DNA of 7,124 nt. Source: Bacteroidota bacterium. GTDB taxonomy: Bacteria > Bacteroidota > Bacteroidia > Flavobacteriales > Flavobacteriaceae. The stretch lies in the NCBI GenBank assembly GCA_024280815.1, contig JAJRPL010000100.1:1-7124 (forward strand), in the 5' to 3' direction. The notes beneath the pieces were generated by a model. It was not told where the DNA came from. It searched no databases and saw only the letters and a list, made by a program, of their open reading frames with translations. Positions 1 through 6,594 of the stretch are shown one piece after another. The number at the start of each line of letters is the position of its first letter. The first letter of the stretch is position 1. The translations under genes and the position numbers were made by a program.

Positions 1-986
1 TTAGGAAAAGTAGTTGTAATTGATTTTTTCAAAATATGCAAACGAAAACTAGAACGTAAAAAACCTAAGCCATATCCAAAAAACTGAACTAGTGTAGTAA
101 TAACGCTTAACCCTGCAACTACTACATTTTTATTTAGGATACAAGCATCTATAAAAATCAGACTTAAATACACTCCATAAAACCATAAAAAATAAGGGTT
201 ACCACTAAAACAACTTACTATTGAAAATAATAAGCCTACAACAAACAAACTGGGAAACCAATAGGTAATCTTAGAAGTATTAGGGTGTTGTTTATTTAAA
301 ATTGGACGAGCCGCTCCAAAATTAAAAGTTTGGTTGAAAAATTGTTTTAATGTCGTTCTTCGTTTATGGTATACAAAGGCTTTAGGAATTAATTGTGAGT
401 TGAAATTTTGCTCTTTTAATCGTAACGATAAATCAATATCTTCTCCAAAACGTTGACTTCCAAAACCATTTGTTCTTTGAAAAACTTCTTTTGAAATGCC
501 CATATTAAAACTTCTAGGCTGAAAAGTATTTACACTGTTTTTTTTCCCTCTAATCCCTCCTGTTGTTAGGAAAGAGGTCATGGTGTAATTAATTGCTTTC
601 TGAATAACCGTAAATGATTTGTGTGAGGTATCTGGCCCACCAAAGGCATCCGTATAATTAGTTAATAATTCTTTTTTAACTTCTTTCAAATAGGTGTTTG
701 GTAAGATACAATCAGAATCAAGTATAATAAAATAATTACCTCTAGCTTTTTGCATTCCGAAATTTCGACTTAAACCAGGCCCCGAATTATCTTTGTAATA
801 ATAATCTATATTGAGTTTATCATTATAGGTGTTGACAATATTTTCTGATGACACTTCAGATCCGTCTTCAATAATAACTACCTGAAAATCATCCTTAAAA
901 TCTTGTAAAGTTAGACTTTCTAACAATTCATTAATTTCAGCAGGGCGATTATATACCGGTATAATTATAGAAAATTTTAACTCCAA
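1..986 (-). CDS. Family 2 glycosyltransferase, membrane-anchored, 3' end cut by window edge
   Basis: Reading the minus strand from TTG at 986 gives 328 uninterrupted codons and then leaves the window at base 1. It is a GT-A fold glycosyltransferase that transfers a sugar from a nucleotide-sugar donor; the acceptor is unknown. The N-terminus carries the typical SIIIPVYNRP strand (residues 6-15), then IEDG (39-42), the metal-binding DSD (90-92), the catalytic-region GED (181-183) and HKRR (207-210). Three hydrophobic segments follow at about 243-260, 264-283 and 288-306, so the enzyme should sit in the inner membrane with its catalytic domain in the cytoplasm. No in-frame ATG occurs between the upstream stop (1041-1043) and the motif. 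TTG at 986 places the conserved strand where the family has it; TTG at 1010 is the alternative. The TAA at 3-1 is out of frame, so the protein continues by at least one codon, probably only a few. A role in polysaccharide, lipid or protein glycosylation is inference. Confidence 0.92.
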   Translation of the reverse strand, partial: MELKFSIIIPVYNRPAEINELLESLTLQDFKDDFQVVIIEDGSEVSSENIVNTYNDKLNIDYYYKDNSGPGLSRNFGMQKARGNYFIILDSDCILPNTYLKEVKKELLTNYTDAFGGPDTSHKSFTVIQKAINYTMTSFLTTGGIRGKKNSVNTFQPRSFNMGISKEVFQRTNGFGSQRFGEDIDLSLRLKEQNFNSQLIPKAFVYHKRRTTLKQFFNQTFNFGAARPILNKQHPNTSKITYWFPSLFVVGLLFSIVSCFSGNPYFLWFYGVYLSLIFIDACILNKNVVVAGLSVITTLVQFFGYGLGFLRSSFRLHILKKSITTTFP

Positions 987-1007
987 ATTGATAAAAGTTT
1001 TATAACT

Positions 1008-1015
1008 CAAATATA
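1008..1015 (-). promoter_or_regulatory. Possible -7 box of a glycosyltransferase promoter
   Basis: The minus strand reads TATATTTG here, an exact match to the Bacteroidota -7 consensus TAnnTTTG. It lies between the upstream gene's terminator and the TTG start at 986, where a promoter would be needed, and would give a very short leader of about 15 nt. No TTG/TTTG lies at the usual upstream spacing: the nearest are about 12 and 26 nt away. Such boxes also arise often by chance in A/T-rich DNA. Confidence 0.35.
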
Positions 1016-1025
1016 GGTAATCGTA

Positions 1026-1059
1026 AACAAAAAAAGGTTCTCAATTAAGAGAACCTTTT
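1026..1059 (-). terminator. Rho-independent terminator after the T9SS cargo gene
   Basis: A perfect 11-bp inverted repeat (1032-1042 against 1049-1059) encloses a 6-nt loop. On the minus strand the stem AAAAGGTTCTC / GAGAACCTTTT runs into a T-rich tract (bases 1035 to 1029, then G, then TTT). It starts 21 nt after the stop codon at 1081-1083. This is a textbook intrinsic terminator for the gene ending there and separates it from the glycosyltransferase. The A-rich 5' side gives a weak TTTT on the plus strand too, but no plus-strand gene needs it. Confidence 0.9.
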
Positions 1060-1080
1060 ACATTTATACTATTTTCTAAA

Positions 1081-2250
1081 TTATTTTTTTAGAATCTTAA
1101 ATGCACCGCTTGTATTACCTATTACAGCTTTTACAAAGTAAGTACCCGCTGGCAATCCGTAAAGGTTTAATTCAGCATGCATATCATTTTGTTGAATTCT
1201 TTTAATCTCTTTTCCTAAAATTGAATATAATATAACCTGTTCAATAGGCTCATTGGCATTCATTTTTAGAACATTTTTAACTGGGTTTGGATAATAAGTA
1301 AACCCTTTAGCTTGAATTTTATTTATTGATAATGTTTGATCTATTGTCAAATTAAAAGTACCTTCAGGCAAATCATTTGTGCCGCTAGGGTAAGCAATAT
1401 TTATATAATACACTTCATCTTTTACAGAAGTAAAACTCAAGCCTTCAACAACATTTAAAGTTCCTACATTAGCAGATTCTATACAGGTAAAAGAACCACA
1501 AGAACCCGTATATACTGCAATTCCAATATCCCAAGAAGTTGGTGTTGCTGTAACATTTATTAATCCTCCATCATCAGCACCAGTTACTTTAAACCAAACC
1601 CCATCATTCATTCCTATACATCCAGCTGATGTAATAAAACCTGAATTATTTGTAGCTGAAATAGCTTCATAATTTGCCGTATGATTCATACTTGTTATTA
1701 CTATAGCATTTTCACATGCATCATTAGAAGGTGCTTCAGGCATTGACCCCACACAAATATTAAAAGTTGTAGTGGCTCCTGTAGCTGTAGAGTTACTATA
1801 AACTCTTATAATATAAGTATTACCAACTGTTAAACCTGTTAAATTATTTGTATCAGAATCACTACAGTTTATAGGAATCATTGTTGAACAATCAATAGTG
1901 GTTCCAGCATCATAAGTAGTCATATATAAATCCGTTGGGCTCCCTGCAATATTCAATAGCTCAGCTCTATGTACTGTCGCTGTAGCCACAAATTTAAACC
2001 AAACATCGTCGTTTGCTTTAGTATCAGCACTAGGACAAGTATTCTGACCTGTAGCAACAGTAGAAGCAGTAGCATCTACAAGTGTACCAGGCGTTACTGT
2101 ATTACATAAATAATCAGCATTTACGGTTAATGTAGTTGCATTAGCACAATCATCATTGGTTGGTGGTGATAATATTGGGTCTGCTTTAACTAGCCCTGTA
2201 AAAAGGAAGAAAAACATAATTAAAGTTCTAAAGGCAGCTTTTCTTTTCAT
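1081..2250 (-). CDS. Secreted two-domain protein with T9SS type A sorting signal
   Basis: This encodes a 389-residue exported protein. Residues 1-23 form a Sec signal peptide (basic MKRK, hydrophobic IMFFFLFTGL, likely cut after VKA). Two related beta-rich domains follow, about 32-168 and 174-303. Each opens with a TNDDC/SNDAC motif followed by xNA (34-38, 176-182), contains a DxVWFK block (81-86, 216-221) and closes with a TFN strand (162-164, 298-300). Cysteines at 35, 49, 72, 121, 129, 166 and at 179, 211, 251, 256 suggest disulfides. The C-terminus (about 310-389) is a T9SS type A sorting domain with YPNPVKN at 320-326, the LPAGTYFVK strand and a terminal KILKK. By family knowledge such proteins cross the outer membrane through the T9SS, and the tail is removed or anchored to lipopolysaccharide. 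No enzymatic motif is visible; adhesion or ligand binding is only a guess. The gene appears monocistronic and is visibly less A/T-rich than recN. Confidence 0.95.
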   Translation of the reverse strand: MKRKAAFRTLIMFFFLFTGLVKADPILSPPTNDDCANATTLTVNADYLCNTVTPGTLVDATASTVATGQNTCPSADTKANDDVWFKFVATATVHRAELLNIAGSPTDLYMTTYDAGTTIDCSTMIPINCSDSDTNNLTGLTVGNTYIIRVYSNSTATGATTTFNICVGSMPEAPSNDACENAIVITSMNHTANYEAISATNNSGFITSAGCIGMNDGVWFKVTGADDGGLINVTATPTSWDIGIAVYTGSCGSFTCIESANVGTLNVVEGLSFTSVKDEVYYINIAYPSGTNDLPEGTFNLTIDQTLSINKIQAKGFTYYPNPVKNVLKMNANEPIEQVILYSILGKEIKRIQQNDMHAELNLYGLPAGTYFVKAVIGNTSGAFKILKK

Positions 2251-2264
2251 AATTTCTTTGATTA

Positions 2265-2274
2265 GTGGGTTTTA
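2265..2274. repeat. 10-bp direct repeat, copy 1, upstream of the T9SS cargo gene
   Basis: GTGGGTTTTA on the plus strand (TAAAACCCAC on the coding strand) lies 14 nt upstream of the ATG at 2250. An identical copy sits at 2366-2375, start points 101 bp apart. It may be a regulatory element in the leader or chance in a short A/T-rich spacer. Confidence 0.4.
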
Positions 2275-2365
2275 CTAAAATTAAACGCTAATTATGATGA
2301 AAAATTATACAAAGGATGCTTTTTATTAAAACAAACACTTAACTGATTGATTTAAAAGCCTTAAG

Positions 2366-2375
2366 GTGGGTTTTA
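2366..2375. repeat. 10-bp direct repeat, copy 2, in the recN/T9SS cargo spacer
   Basis: This is the second exact copy of GTGGGTTTTA, in the same orientation as the copy at 2265-2274. It is about 60 nt beyond the recN stop. The rest of the 176-nt spacer (2251-2426) shows no convincing terminator or consensus promoter. Confidence 0.4.
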
Positions 2376-2426
2376 TTTTTTAGAAAATTACACTTTGAGA
2401 TAGAATTTATACTAATAGCTTCTATT

Positions 2427-4085
2427 TTACAGATTTAGCAACTGTTTGGCATGTGTTATAGCTGAATCAGAAGTGTCTTTTCCACTTAAAATTTCAGCCA
2501 ATTCTTGTATTCTTTCTGAAGAAGTTAGTAATTTGACATTTGTAATTGTCTCATTTTTTTCTTCAGTTTTAAAAACTTTATAGTGATGTTCTCCTTTTGC
2601 AGCTATTTGTGGTAGGTGTGTAATTGCAATGACTTGCATGTTAGTACTCATATTCATCATTACTGTAGCAATTCGATTAGAAACCTCTCCTGAAACTCCT
2701 GTATCAATTTCGTCAAAAATAACGGTAGGTAAATTAGAATAATTACATAAAATTGATTTTACAGCTAACATAATTCTTGACATTTCTCCACCAGAGGCAA
2801 TTTTTTTTAAACTCTCATAACTATTGCTTTTATTTGTAGAAATTAAAAAATCTAATTCATTTTTACCATTCGATAAAAACTCATCTTTCTTCAATAAATC
2901 TATCTTAAAAGTTGTATTGGGCATCTCCAACTGCTTTAAAAGATTCTCCAGCTGCTTAATTAATTTAGGGATAGCCTTTTCTCTATTATTATGGATAGTT
3001 GTTGAATACTCGTTGAGTTTTTTCTCTATTATAGCAATTTCTCTTTTTTTTGCTTCAACAATTTCTTCAGCATTATCAACAGTACTTACTATTTTAGTTA
3101 AATATTCTTGTTTTACGACAAGTTCATCTATGGTACTTATTTGATGTTTATTTTGCAATGCATATAACAATTGCAATCTATCATTATAATAGTCAATATC
3201 TTTAGAGCCACCTTCTAAAGATTCACTACTCGCCTTTTCAAGTTCGTTAACAATATCTTCAAAGTCAATTTTTAAGCTTGAAACTCTATCAGAAAGTTCA
3301 TTATATGTTTTACTAAAACTACTTAACTTCTGAAGTGTCGCTGCATATTTTCTCAATCCTTCAGATAGACCAACATCTTCTTTATTAGATAATTGACTAG
3401 CTTCAACTAAATTAGATTTTATCTCTTCAATATGATTAAGTTCTTCTAAGGTGTTTTCTAAAAATTGTTGTTCATCTAATTTAAAATCTGCTTCAACCAA
3501 TTCATTCAATAAAAAGGAATTATAGTCATATTGATTTTTAGCTTCAGCTTGGTGCGTCAACACTTCTTGTAATTCAATAGTTAAGCTTTTGTATGTTTTT
3601 AATAATTTTTTGTACGAATCTATAACTTTAGTATTCTTAGCTAAAGCATCAATAATTAAAAATTGAAAACTTGCATCTGCCAATTGCAAGGTTTGATGCT
3701 GAGAATGCACATCAATTAATTTTTCACTTAAAGTAGATAAAACTGAGAGAGTAGTTGGCGTGTCATTAATAAATGCTCGCGATTTACCGCTAGGCAAAAT
3801 TTCACGTCTAATAATTGTATTTTCTTCAAAATCTATATCATTTGCCTCAAAAAAGGACTGTAAATTAAACGTATCTATTAAAAATTCACCTTCAATAATA
3901 CATTTCTTCTCTTTATTTTTTAAGCTAGATAAATCAGCTCTTTTTCCTAAGATTAATGATAAAGCTCCTAAAAGGATAGATTTCCCAGCACCTGTTTCAC
4001 CAGTAATAATTGAGAAGCCATTTTGAAAATTTATTTCTAAATGGTTTATAAGAGCATAATTTTTTATGGAAAGTGATGCTAGCAT
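2427..4085 (-). CDS. recN: DNA repair protein RecN
   Basis: This is an SMC-like ATPase of double-strand-break repair that acts on DNA and supports RecA-dependent recombination. The 552 residues match the usual RecN length. The N-terminal ATPase half has the strand LxIKNYALI (5-13), Walker A GETGAGKS (29-36) and the Q-loop region DVHSQHQ (125-131). A long charged helical section (about 155-385) is the antiparallel coiled coil. The C-terminal half has the ABC signature ASGGEMSR (430-437), Walker B TVIFDEID (454-461), the D-loop TGVSG (462-466) and the switch histidine in THLPQIAA (489-496). All ATPase motifs are intact. The ATG at 4085 starts directly on the conserved first strand. A 76-nt gap separates it from porD, so it may be read from the operon, from its own promoter, or both. 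No LexA-type operator is recognisable to me. No clear terminator follows the gene. Confidence 0.97.
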   Translation of the reverse strand: MLASLSIKNYALINHLEINFQNGFSIITGETGAGKSILLGALSLILGKRADLSSLKNKEKKCIIEGEFLIDTFNLQSFFEANDIDFEENTIIRREILPSGKSRAFINDTPTTLSVLSTLSEKLIDVHSQHQTLQLADASFQFLIIDALAKNTKVIDSYKKLLKTYKSLTIELQEVLTHQAEAKNQYDYNSFLLNELVEADFKLDEQQFLENTLEELNHIEEIKSNLVEASQLSNKEDVGLSEGLRKYAATLQKLSSFSKTYNELSDRVSSLKIDFEDIVNELEKASSESLEGGSKDIDYYNDRLQLLYALQNKHQISTIDELVVKQEYLTKIVSTVDNAEEIVEAKKREIAIIEKKLNEYSTTIHNNREKAIPKLIKQLENLLKQLEMPNTTFKIDLLKKDEFLSNGKNELDFLISTNKSNSYESLKKIASGGEMSRIMLAVKSILCNYSNLPTVIFDEIDTGVSGEVSNRIATVMMNMSTNMQVIAITHLPQIAAKGEHHYKVFKTEEKNETITNVKLLTSSERIQELAEILSGKDTSDSAITHAKQLLNL

Positions 4086-4126
4086 TTATTAAATTTGATT
4101 AAGCGGATAAAAAATAGTTCACTCTT

Positions 4127-4134
4127 CAAATTTA
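4127..4134 (-). promoter_or_regulatory. Possible -7 box of a recN promoter
   Basis: In the 76-nt porD-recN gap the coding strand reads TAAATTTG, an exact TAnnTTTG match. Transcription would begin near 4120 and give a leader of about 35 nt before the ATG at 4085. No TTTG is present at the expected -33 position, where the sequence is an A/T run with TTTTTTC, so this is only a candidate. It is the only break in the block large enough for an internal promoter. Confidence 0.35.
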
Positions 4135-4161
4135 AGTGTTTTTTGTGAAAAAATATTTTTA

Positions 4162-5055
4162 TTAGGTTTTAATTTCTTCCCACTTTTCATTATAAGTTGG
4201 GTAAATTCTAAGCAGTGTTTCTTTAAGTTTCATAGCATCATTACTTCTTGGTCCACCAGAAAAAATATCCATAATTTCATCAGATTTAGTATCCATAAAC
4301 ACTCTTAATAAAAATGCATTAGGTCGTGCATTATATATATTCTTCAGTTTTATTATAGCATTGGCAATATTATTTTTCGCTTCTTTTTTATCATCACTCA
4401 TCAAATCTAATCCATTTAAATGATAATCATACATTACAGCTTTAAAATCTTTAAACGTTTGCGAAAGTAAGTTTTCATTTAATTGATACCTTGTATTGTT
4501 ACCATCTACCCTATTCCAGCCTGAAAAACCTCCCTGCTGAGCTAAATTTACAACTTGTTCTGCTTTCTTATGCAAAATATCACCACCATTTAAAGCAAAA
4601 GTATCTCCGTCCATTCCTAATATGGTATAAACATAGAAAGTAAGTATTGAAATTAAATTAGATTCAAAACTATTCTCGTTATAAATTAATTTATCAAATT
4701 CATTAAAGGAAAAGGATAAATTATTGTCTTTATAATTAAAAATAGGACTTTGATATGTTGAATTATAAACGGGTCTAGACGCAATAACATGAATATTGCC
4801 TTTAAACTCACCTGATGAAGGTTGCTCAATTAGGTTTAAAGTAATTGCACAGTTTATCCTTTCATGCGATTTATATTTTTTATTTGTCCATTTTGTATTA
4901 TTTATATATTCAGAAATTGAACTTTGCAAATTATCAATAACTTGTGTATTGACATTTTGAATTTGCTCAGCATTAACAATAACCAAACAGTTTAACTCCT
5001 GCCCTTTCATTTGAAGAACACTACAAAAAATGAATATATATACTAATTTACGCAT
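4162..5055 (-). CDS. porD: PorD-like DUF4835 protein linked to type IX secretion
   Basis: This is an exported protein of the DUF4835 family, about 300 residues and confined to Bacteroidota. As I recall, databases label it type IX secretion system protein PorD; its biochemical role is poorly defined. I start it at ATG 5055, giving 297 residues. That start yields a clean signal peptide (MRK, then VYIFIFCSVL) cut just before QELNC, and the family's mature proteins typically begin with QELN. It also makes an 8-nt ATGCGTAA overlap with the coaBC stop. An in-frame ATG at 5076 would add MKYLKDT ahead of the signal peptide and overlap coaBC by 29 nt, which is less likely. The mature part shows the family features NAEQIQ, NNTKW, the ILTFYVYTILGMDGDTFAL segment and GGPRSND near the C-terminus. 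There is no lipobox, so a periplasmic or outer-membrane-associated protein is expected. The family assignment is from memory of these motifs, not a search. Confidence 0.85.
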   Translation of the reverse strand: MRKLVYIFIFCSVLQMKGQELNCLVIVNAEQIQNVNTQVIDNLQSSISEYINNTKWTNKKYKSHERINCAITLNLIEQPSSGEFKGNIHVIASRPVYNSTYQSPIFNYKDNNLSFSFNEFDKLIYNENSFESNLISILTFYVYTILGMDGDTFALNGGDILHKKAEQVVNLAQQGGFSGWNRVDGNNTRYQLNENLLSQTFKDFKAVMYDYHLNGLDLMSDDKKEAKNNIANAIIKLKNIYNARPNAFLLRVFMDTKSDEIMDIFSGGPRSNDAMKLKETLLRIYPTYNEKWEEIKT

Positions 5056-6259
5056 GGTATCTTTTAAGTATTTCATTAAAAATATCTTTAGCTACAGCTG
5101 TTTTTGACTTCATTTTAAATTCAGTGCAATTATCTTCAGCATCAATTATAGTTACCTTATTCGTGGTTTTTTTAAACCCTGCACCTTCATCATTCAAAGA
5201 ATTCAACACAATTAAATCTAAATTTTTACGATGTAACTTGCCTTTTGCATTTTCTAATTCATTATTCGTTTCTAAAGCAAAACCAACTAAAAACTGATGT
5301 TTCTTCTCTTTACCTAAAGATGCTAAAATATCTTTAGTTTGTGTAAGCTCTATAGCTAATACAGCTGATTTTTTCTTGATTTTATTTGATGCAATATTAG
5401 ACGGTTTAAAGTCTGCTACTGCTGCTGATAAAATGGCAATATCACAAACTTTATAATGTTGATGAACAGCTTTATACATTTGATCTGCACTAATAACATC
5501 TACTCTTTCTATAAACGCATGATTTACATTTTCATTGGATGGACCACTAACTAATATTACTTCTGCCCCTAAATTAGCAGCTTCTTTTGCTAATTCAAAT
5601 CCCATTTTACCAGAGGAATGATTCCCTATAAATCGAACAGGGTCAATTGCTTCATGAGTTGGACCTGCAGTAATCAGTATCTTTTTTCCTTTTAAAGGTA
5701 AACCTGATAAAATTTCTTTTTCTATAAAAGAAAGGATGTTTTCTGGTTCAGCCATTCTTCCTTCCCCATGTAAACCACTTGCCAGCTCTCCACTTTCAGC
5801 AGGAATCATAACATTACCATAGCTTTCTAATTTCTTTAAATTATCTAAGGTTGATGAATGTTTATACATGTCTAGATCCATTGCTGGGGCAAAATAAACT
5901 TTACATTTTGCAGAAAGGTAGGTTGCTAATAGTAAGTTGTCACATGTACCATTAGCCATTTTAGACAAGGTATTGGCTGTGGCAGGAGCTATTACAAAAT
6001 AATCTGCCCATAAGGCTAAATCGACATGATTATTCCACAATTCATTTTCATCTTCTTTAGTATAAAACGTTGAATGAACTGGATTTTTAGAGAGTGTAGA
6101 TAATGTTAAGGGTGTTACAAAATCTTTAGAAGCAGGAGTCATGACAACTTTGATATGTGCTCCTGCTTTTATAAAAAGTCTAACTAAATATGCTGTTTTA
6201 TAAGCAGCAATTCCTGCGGTTACCCCCAGAAGAATATTTTTACCGCTTACAACTGACAT
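5048..6259 (-). CDS. coaBC: Bifunctional phosphopantothenoylcysteine decarboxylase / phosphopantothenate-cysteine ligase
   Basis: This cytoplasmic enzyme catalyses two successive steps of coenzyme A synthesis: it ligates cysteine to 4'-phosphopantothenate (CoaB) and decarboxylates the product to 4'-phosphopantetheine with FMN (CoaC). The 403 residues are the normal fusion length. The CoaC domain (about 5-180) has GVTAGIAAYK (12-21), the active-site histidine in NHVD (His78), the FMN-binding APATANT (91-97) and APAMDLDMY (124-132). The CoaB domain (about 190-403) has AGPTHEAIDPVRFIGN (198-213), HSSGKMG (214-220), SAAVADFKP (278-286), KIKKK (293-297) and GFALET (326-331). Two CoaC positions differ from E. 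coli: Asp128 replaces the Asn of PxMN, and Ser161 sits where the flap Cys is. I believe both are usual in Bacteroidota. ATG 6259 shares one base with the rpoZ stop (TAATG), which suggests translational coupling. Confidence 0.97.
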   Translation of the reverse strand: MSVVSGKNILLGVTAGIAAYKTAYLVRLFIKAGAHIKVVMTPASKDFVTPLTLSTLSKNPVHSTFYTKEDENELWNNHVDLALWADYFVIAPATANTLSKMANGTCDNLLLATYLSAKCKVYFAPAMDLDMYKHSSTLDNLKKLESYGNVMIPAESGELASGLHGEGRMAEPENILSFIEKEILSGLPLKGKKILITAGPTHEAIDPVRFIGNHSSGKMGFELAKEAANLGAEVILVSGPSNENVNHAFIERVDVISADQMYKAVHQHYKVCDIAILSAAVADFKPSNIASNKIKKKSAVLAIELTQTKDILASLGKEKKHQFLVGFALETNNELENAKGKLHRKNLDLIVLNSLNDEGAGFKKTTNKVTIIDAEDNCTEFKMKSKTAVAKDIFNEILKRYHA

Positions 6260-6594
6260 TATTTATTAGTATCTGATTCTTTTTCAGGATTTCTATGATA
6301 TATTTTACCATTTAACCATTCATCAACAGCAATAGCCGTGGACTTAGGTAATTTTTCATAAAAACGAGAAACTTCAATTTGTTCTTTATTTTCAAAAACT
6401 TCTTCTAAACTATCATTATGCGTAGCAAACTCTTCTAGCTTATCAATAAGTTCTTTTTTAATATCTTCACTAATTTGATTGGCCCTTTTTGCCATAATTG
6501 AAATAGACTCATAAATATTTTGAGTAGGTGCTTCAATTTTAGTTTTGTCGTAAGTAATTGTTGTTAACGGTGCTTCAGAATTCTTATAATCCAT
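6259..6594 (-). CDS. rpoZ: DNA-directed RNA polymerase omega subunit
   Basis: The 111-residue protein matches the Bacteroidota form of omega (Rpb6 family), which binds the beta' subunit and helps RNA polymerase assemble and stay stable. The core is NIYESISIMAKRANQIS (residues 26-42), equivalent to the family's NRYELxxxAxKRAxQI helix. A KKELIDKLEEF helix follows, then an acidic stretch with EEVFENKEQIEVSRFYEKLPK typical of the phylum. The protein is a little longer than E. coli omega. Omega is short and variable, so the call rests mainly on the KRAxQI helix, the length and the position next to coaBC, a neighbourhood seen in many bacteria. ATG 6594 overlaps the bamD end by 11 nt; the stop overlaps the coaBC start by one base. 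Confidence 0.9.
   Translation of the reverse strand: MDYKNSEAPLTTITYDKTKIEAPTQNIYESISIMAKRANQISEDIKKELIDKLEEFATHNDSLEEVFENKEQIEVSRFYEKLPKSTAIAVDEWLNGKIYHRNPEKESDTNK

Noticed and set aside
1..3. TTA at the left edge as the stop codon of the glycosyltransferase
   Set aside because: The reading frame from 986 places bases 2 and 1 in an incomplete codon, so this TAA is out of frame; the gene simply continues past the window.
2296..2340. TTTG ... TATAAT arrangement upstream of the T9SS cargo gene as a promoter
   Set aside because: Neither the Bacteroidota -7 box (best is TAATTTTT) nor the spacing to the upstream TTTG fits the consensus; not distinguishable from A/T-rich background.
2354..2375. 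CCTTAAGG palindrome with flanking A/T runs as a recN terminator
   Set aside because: The stem is imperfect, with a G/G bulge and weak pairing beyond the central 8 bp; no clean hairpin plus T-run on the minus strand.
2398..2428. Weak inverted repeat (ATAGAA / TTCTAT) just after the recN stop, as a terminator
   Set aside because: Only about 6 A/T-rich base pairs with a 14-nt loop and no T-tract; not a credible intrinsic terminator.
2824..3144. Plus-strand open frame of 106 codons inside recN
   Set aside because: It lies wholly antisense to the coiled-coil part of an intact recN; its composition (runs of Ser/Phe/Ile) is that of a reverse-complement shadow and shows no motif.
3760..4026. Plus-strand open frame of 88 codons inside recN
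   Set aside because: It is antisense to the conserved Walker A region of recN and has no recognisable domain or start context.
4138..4155. TTTTTTCACAAAAAA mini-hairpin after porD as a terminator
   Set aside because: The stem is made only of A/T pairs with a 3-nt loop and would be too weak; low-complexity sequence explains it.
5056..5076. Upstream ATG (5076) as the porD start
   Set aside because: It would put MKYLKDT before the signal peptide and deepen the overlap with coaBC to 29 nt; the ATG at 5055 gives a normal signal peptide.
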